Shown here: in pieces, positions 58,903-64,000 of the stretch
Numbering within the stretch: the first letter of the stretch is position 1
How the letters are laid out: each line of letters starts with the position of its first letter
Source: Brachycybe producta
Taxonomy: Eukaryota; Arthropoda; Diplopoda; Playtdesmida; Andrognathidae
Length of the DNA: 64,000 bases
Direction of reading: 5' to 3'
NCBI GenBank assembly: GCA_036925085.1
Contig: JAUPFP010000001.1
Span: 4,163,001 to 4,227,000 of the forward strand
Notes under the pieces: generated by a model
Databases searched by the model: none
Seen by the model: the letters and a program-made list of their open reading frames with translations, nothing else
Told to the model about the DNA's origin: nothing
Made by a program: the position numbers and the translations under genes

Positions 58903-59190
58903 AAGGTTCGGATTTTTATGCAAATATCGACCATTAAATGTTTCTCAATCTGTGGCCCAAAGGACCAAGTGTGAAGTAAGTATCACATTCAGATCAATCA
59001 AACAATAATGTTTTTTTTTTCGATCAAAAAACACTGATTAGAGGCTAGAACTGTCTAGTTGGCTACTGATAGTAAGCAGAGATCTAGCCTCTAACCATCT
59101 TTTTTGGTTAGAAAACATCACAATTGGCACTTGGGGCCAGAAATTGAGACATTTAACTGCTTGAATATTTTGCATAAAAATCCGGTCCTT
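58903..59190. mobile_element. GAGCTCGG foldback MITE copy
   Basis: Left GGTTCGGATTTTTATGCA; right TTTTGCATAAAAATCCGG. Internal GATTAGAGGCTAGAAC and CTAGCCTCTAACC. Confidence 0.7.
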
Positions 59191-59690
59191 GGTAATAATA
59201 ATAAATAATAAATAACGGGTCTGTATCGCGTCAGCTGCGATTCAAGACCCGCAACAATGTTGAAATATTTCGGGGCTGAATCGCATCAGTTGCGATTCTG
59301 CCCTGCAACACTGTATCGGAGCAGACTTGCAACAATTAATGTATCGCAACAAAGCTTATACTGGTGGTATGTAATAACATAATAGCACAGGGATATAATT
59401 CCAAGGGTATATTTGATACAGCAGTGGATATGTAAGGCCTACTTTCTCGACTTTCAGGAATAATTTTTAATAAATATATCAGTTTTTAGCACATATTTTA
59501 TCACTTTTTAGTACATACACCTAACATGGGCGCCAGCACATAGGGGAAAGGTGGGGCGGCACCCCCCCCCCCCCCGGGCGTTTTTAATGTTTTCCCAAAA
59601 ATGTTGGAAAAGCACAAGGATTCAAGAATTTTTAAAATTCGAAAAAATGGGTCAAAAGCCAAAGTTTTTGGCTTTTTTCAAAAAATGCCT
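59190..59690. other. Intergenic stretch
   Basis: CGTCAGCTGCGATTC (59229) and a similar GCATCAGTTGCGATTC (59283) are a short direct repeat. A C-run is at 59561-59576. Confidence 0.4.
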
Positions 59691-60600
59691 CAGGAGTGCT
59701 CAACTGGCCCCAGAAGTCCCCCTTTTTCTTGTCGTGGACGCCTTATACCCATGCAGTGGCACTGGGAATGGCCCCCTGATGACCTTTCTTGGAAAAAACA
59801 CATTGATGGTGTTACTGGGAAAGCTCTACAAATGCTTCGTTTTAGTCAAAGGACATTGGGCACCTGCTCAGCACAAGTTAAAACTATTGCCTATCAAGCA
59901 TTGGTTCAGCCTCATCTTGAGTATTGCTACAGTGTATGGAATCCTCACTCTGCCACACACACTCAACTCAGTTGAAATGGTTCAGCGTAAGGCAGCTAGG
60001 TTTGTTTGTGGCAGGCACAAATTTACAGATAGTGTCACTGAGATGCTGTCAGTGCTATACAATGGCATAGTTTGGCACATCACAGGTTTGAGAAAGGGCT
60101 TGAAATTGTTTGGAAAAATTACACGTGGTGATTGTCCTAAACCACAGTCCAGCGATATTCATAAAGCACTATACATGGGCAGGGCTGACACAGGCAGTTA
60201 GAAATAGGTGAAAACTTCAGTTGGTTCCGCCCTTGTTATGACGACTGGCAACTTCTAATTGGCTGGTTATGTAGTCTGACATTGAAAAGGGCAGAGCATG
60301 TGACGTCAGACTTCATAACCAGCCAATTAGAAGTTGCCAGTCGTCATAACAAGGGCAGAGCCAACTGAAGTTTTCACCTATTTCTAACTACCTGTGGGCT
60401 TTTTTCCTAGAGTTATAAGACAATGGAACTCTCTTCCTGAGGCAGTGGTGAATGGGGATAATTGTGTTTTGTGGGATTGACAATTATATATTCATTTTGT
60501 TTTTTATATGTGCTTGACAATGCTTAATGCTGCATATGAACTTTTATGTCCCTCTGCCTTAGGCCTATTTGGCTGCTAGTAGAGTACTAATTATAATTCT
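59690..60600 (+). pseudogene. LINE (CR1/jockey-like) ORF2 C-terminus and 3' UTR, broken
   Basis: One frame reads LSWKKHIDGVTGKALQML, then LVQPHLEYCYSVWNPHSATH. After a frame change near 59965 the next reads EMVQRKAARFVCGRHKF and TDSVTEMLS. These are the segments downstream of the reverse-transcriptase core in CR1/jockey-type elements. The end (VIRQWNSLPEAVVNGD then NCVLWD and stop, 60412-60480) is separated from the rest by a 206-bp MITE. A 3' UTR like the one at 15730-15850 follows. Frameshift and insertion make it non-functional. Confidence 0.85.
60190..60395. mobile_element. Palindromic MITE (copy E) inserted in the LINE
   Basis: 206 bp from ACAGGCAGTTAGAAATAGG to CCTATTTCTAACTACCTGT. The flanks share only GGGCT, so the 9-bp duplication has decayed or was lost. 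Confidence 0.85.
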
Positions 60601-60990
60601 AATTAATCGATAGTGAATCGACTCAAGCATGTACGTGAGTCAAGCAGTTGCTCCGCGGCATGTCTGTACCCAAATGCCGCATCAGACACAACAGGCCTGC
60701 AGTAACCCTTACTTCGAGGATTTTTTTTCTACAATTTGATACAAAAAAAAATTCACTTCAAAGACTAGCGATTTTTTTTAATAAAGAAAATCATATGCTA
60801 TGATGCTTGCTAGAAATTGCTGTAAATTAAAATTTTAATAAATTGTTTTTGTTTGTTGTCTACAAAATAGAATGTAGATGGAAATTAGAAAGTAAGAAGA
60901 AAAAAAAAACTACTTAATGGAAATTTTAATAATTGTTTAATTAACTTTTTAAAAAAGCAAAATCACCAATGCGTTTAATTATTTCCGACT

Positions 60991-61269
60991 TTAGGCCGGG
61001 TCCACATCAAGCTGATCAAAACATAAACAAAACAGAAACTCAGAATTTTGAGATAAATTGGCAACAATTCTAAAACACTTCTGCGACTTTTGTGTTTTAT
61101 TTTGTCTGCATTTTCACAAACAACTTGAGTAGAGTCTACTGCTGGCAGTTGTTTCAGTTTTGTTTTGTTTTCAAGATCTGCTTTTTTTTTCTTGGCATTT
61201 TTGTTGTGTTTCTTCTGTCTTTGAAATAAAATGTTGCACTTTTGTCAGCTTGATGTGGACCCGGCCTTA
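60991..61269. mobile_element. Harbinger-like MITE with a TTA duplication
   Basis: The element spans 60994-61266 (273 bp). Termini GGCCGGGTCCACATCAAGCT and its complement AGCTTGATGTGGACCCGGCC are perfect over 20 bp or more. They are flanked by TTA (60991-60993 and 61267-61269). GC-rich termini with a 3-bp TTA/TAA duplication suit PIF/Harbinger; that is inference. The minus frame inside is a by-product. Confidence 0.8.
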
Positions 61270-61725
61270 CACTTTTGAGAAATTTAAAACTTTTACAACT
61301 TTGAAATACTTCAACAATCAAAATATGGCATGACATCATTGCGCAAAGTTTTATTTCCTGAATTATTTATTGTCAAGAAGAAAAAAAAAACAGCATTGAG
61401 GAACTTTTTTGTTGTTGCTAAAAATGATGATGGTGATGATGATGATGATTTTCATAAATAAATAATCATTTTTAAGTGTAATCAACACATGGATAAAATG
61501 AAGGACATCTTTCTTTTTTTTTAAGTAAAAAAAATTGCTACTTAAAAAAGTTCAAAATAAGATGTTTAACAGCAGGTGGTTTTGCTTTAGTAGAATTTAT
61601 CAAACAGAAAAAAGCAAGGTTTTTTTTGTTGTTGTTAGCAAAAGTAGTTTCCTGCAGCTCCAAGACCTTATTTTATTTTGCAAAAATGACTCATTTAAAT
61701 TGTTTATCAAATTTAAAATATAAAT
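61270..61725. other. AT-rich intergenic stretch
   Basis: A GATGAT microsatellite lies at 61425-61450. No gene. Confidence 0.4.
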
Positions 61726-61729
61726 TTCT

Positions 61730-62225
61730 TCATTGGAAAACTGCTAGTACTTCTACAAAGTTATGTAGAAGTCTACTTTAAAAGTACAGTACTTTTCAAA
61801 TGTGTTTGAAAATGATCTCAATCTGCAGTCAAATGATCTCATTCTGCAGTAGAATCACTTTATGCGATAGCTGCGTTTGGAAACTACTGAAGGCAGTACA
61901 TGTCTGTTAAACAACATTTACTGTAGATGTTGTTTGAAAACTGTTTCAAATGTTTTTTTTTTTGTGAAAACTACTGCAAATGCTTTTTTTTTATCAAAAC
62001 TTGTAGTGTGTTCTGATAAATATTAAAGGCTTCATTTGAAAACTGCTGAGACTTCTACGAAATTATTTGGAAGTTGCTTTAAAAGTACTTTTCAAATGTG
62101 CTTGGAAATGATCTCAATTATGTCTGCAGTAGAATCATTTTACCAGACTGCTGTGTTTGGAAACTACTGTAGGTAGTACTTGTTTGTTAGGTGATAGGTT
62201 AGATGCTGTTTGAAAACAATTTTAA
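61730..62225. repeat. Two-copy tandem duplication, about 300-bp period
   Basis: TTGGAAAACTGCTAGTACTTCTAC (about 61732) pairs with TTGAAAACTGCTGAGACTTC (about 62036). Both copies then share TACTTTTCAAATGTG, AATGATCTCAAT, CTGCAGTAGAATCA and GTTTGGAAACTACTG. Confidence 0.75.
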
Positions 62226-62329
62226 AATGCACTTCTTTTAAAATTACTTCAAACAAAACTTGCAGTATAAGTAATTAGAACAACTTTAGTAGTTAGCACT
62301 AAAACATTTCAATTCATAACAATTCATAA

Positions 62330-63010
62330 AAATCAGAATGGTTTTCGAAAAGGCAGATCATGTGATACCCAGTTGCCACTATTCATACAAGACATACAGT
62401 CAGGTTTGAATAGTAAGGCCTAGTTTGTGATTTAGTATATTTTCTGGATTTTGCAAAAGCATTCGACACAGTAAAACACTCGCTACTAATTTTTAAAAAA
62501 TGAGAACTTTTAATATAAATAACCAAGTAATTTCATGTATGTCATCTTTCTTATCCAATAGACAACAGCGTGTCCAAATCGAGGGTGCTGTGTCAGACTG
62601 GACAGAAGTAACAAATGGTGTATCTCAGGGTAGCATTCTTAGACCACAGCTTTTCCTTCTGTTCATAAACGATCTGACAGATAGGTGCAGCAGTACGATG
62701 TGTTTATTTGCCGATGATGCTGTTGTGTACTAAGAGATAACGAGTAATGAGGCCATTGAAGCCTTCCAAACAGATCTCAACAGTGTTGAGGAAGGGTGCA
62801 ATGAAGTGGGATTTCCAACTAAATAGGAATAAATGCAACATTATGCACATTTGTCGAAAGCGTGAACCCAGCAGGGTACCTTACACAATGGGAGGTGTTC
62901 AGCTAACCCGTGTTGCTACAATCAAATATCTAGGCTTAACACCCCTTGTCGAAAGACATGCAATGGAAATAACATACAACCAAAGTAGTCTGCAAAGCTA
63001 ATCAAACAAA
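62330..63010 (+). pseudogene. LINE reverse-transcriptase fragment, broken
   Basis: Reverse-transcriptase blocks in order: QNGFRKGRSCDTQ, LDFAKAFDTVKHS (after a frame change), SFLSNRQQRVQIEG, NGVSQGSILRPQLFLLFIND, CLFADDAVVY (the catalytic FADD box), then MKWDFQLNRNKCNIMH and IKYLGL. Stops and frameshifts (after VVY at 62732 and near 62800) separate the blocks. CR1/jockey-type rather than L1 or RTE, judged from the FADD and GVSQGS contexts. Confidence 0.88.
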
Positions 63011-63189
63011 GGCTGCGTGCGGTTTGTTCAATGCACCCTTAAAAATTGTCAAGAAAATGTAACAGGGGTCTGTTACCTCAGCCTATAGTTAGACCTACAG
63101 TGTATATTAGAATATTGTTCTCCAATTTGGATCCCATTTAGAAATAACATAAAACATGATATTGAAGAGACACAGCACAAAGGTACAAC

Positions 63190-64000
63190 ATTTGTAATAA
63201 GAAAATGCAAAAAAACAGGCATTTTCAAACATAGTCAACCTCTTACAGTAAAAAAAAAACGTTTTTCTACCATAAAATTAAAAAAAGCAATATAATTAAA
63301 AAACATATTTATGAACTAGCAGACAATTTGCAAGAAGTGATTTAGAGAGGCATCATGGGTAATGAATGCATCATAATTGAATTCTAAATGGCTGCATGCA
63401 TTCTTTAACTACTGCTGTTGTTGCAAGTTGACTCTTTCCAAAATCAAAATGTTTTACACATCAACCAAAATGCTAATACCACTCCACCAAAATGCTCCCA
63501 CAATTCCACCAAAATGCTCCTACAACTCCACCAAATTGCTCCCACCACACCACTGCAAAAAAATGAACATTTACAAACACAGTTAACCTCTAGTATTAGA
63601 ACATAGTTTTTTTTTCTGCCATGAAATTAAAATGTCTCATAATTTCAAAAGAATATTAAATTTTATGAACAAACAGAAAATTGCAACAAGTGATTGTAGA
63701 ATGCATCATGGGTAATACATCCTAAATGGTTGCACGCATTCTTTAACTGCTGTTGTTGTTGTTACAAGTTGACACTCTCCAAAACCAAAATGCTCCTACC
63801 ATTCCACTAAAATGTTCCTATCACTCCAAAAAAAAAAAAAAAAAATGCTCCTACCACTGCAAAAATTGGGCATTTTCAAACAGTTACCCTTTTGTATTAG
63901 AAAAATAGTTTTTTTCTGCCATAAAATTAAAATGTCTCATAATTTCAAAAGACCAGCAGAAGATTGCAATAAGTGATTGTAGGATGCATGATGGGTAATA
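63190..64000. repeat. Tandem repeat, about 330-370 bp, at least two and a half copies
   Basis: GCATCATGGGTAATGAATGC (63350), GCATCATGGGTAATACAT (63702) and GCATGATGGGTAATA (63984) mark the period. Each unit has TGCATTCTTTAACTACTGCT, an inner 18-bp minisatellite (CCACCAAAATGCTCCYAC) and TTAAAATGTCTCATAATTTC. It runs off the window end. Confidence 0.8.

Noticed and set aside
1..64000. A new defence, toxin or biosynthetic gene cluster
   Set aside because: Only three conserved housekeeping genes and repeats are supported; no other multi-exon gene or functional cluster could be seen by eye.

Overview
This window looks like nuclear DNA from an AT-rich metazoan genome. The evidence is three intron-containing genes with clear animal orthologues, GT-AG introns, non-LTR retrotransposon fragments, foldback MITEs, Helitron-like ends and several satellites. 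There is no operon structure. The SLC25A51 coding region is split by an intron, whereas the human gene has an undivided coding region as far as I recall, so an invertebrate is more likely. I cannot name the species.

The only confident protein-coding genes form one compact island at about 47.3-56.3 kb. (1) An SLC25A51-like mitochondrial NAD+ carrier (+, 2 exons, 290 aa). (2) TRPT1/Tpt1 tRNA 2'-phosphotransferase (+, 5 exons, 211 aa). (3) PDCD2 (-, 5 exons, 353 aa), convergent with TRPT1; the two stop codons are 108 bp apart. Exon phases agree across every junction I assembled, and both termini of each protein match the family. TRPT1 has two E2F-type palindromes just upstream. PDCD2 has YY1, ETS and CRE-like motifs at its start codon. 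Sites resembling the CTCF core occur around the island.

The remaining ~54 kb is a gene desert of repeats. 0-9.4 kb: foldback elements and AT-rich filler. 9.7-11.9 kb: a 28-bp satellite with higher-order organisation. 13.1-14.3 kb: a 32-bp satellite. 14.6-16.3 kb: paired foldback elements, one carrying a LINE 3' end and one not. 17-24 kb: tandem duplications. 26.3-27.1 kb: a 30-bp minisatellite. 28-33 kb: foldback copies, a Helitron-like element and CT/GA microsatellites. 33.8-35.0 kb: a 17/18-bp satellite. 37.2-37.6 kb: a 452-bp foldback. 40-41 kb: a tandem duplication. 44 kb: a second Helitron-like copy. 45 kb: MITEs with 9-bp target duplications. 58-64 kb: decayed LINE reverse transcriptase, a Harbinger-like MITE and tandem repeats.

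I found no new biochemical system. The most informative points are the repeat families whose termini and insertion history can be read directly, a probable GC-AG intron in PDCD2, and the NAD+ carrier lying next to an NAD+-using enzyme.
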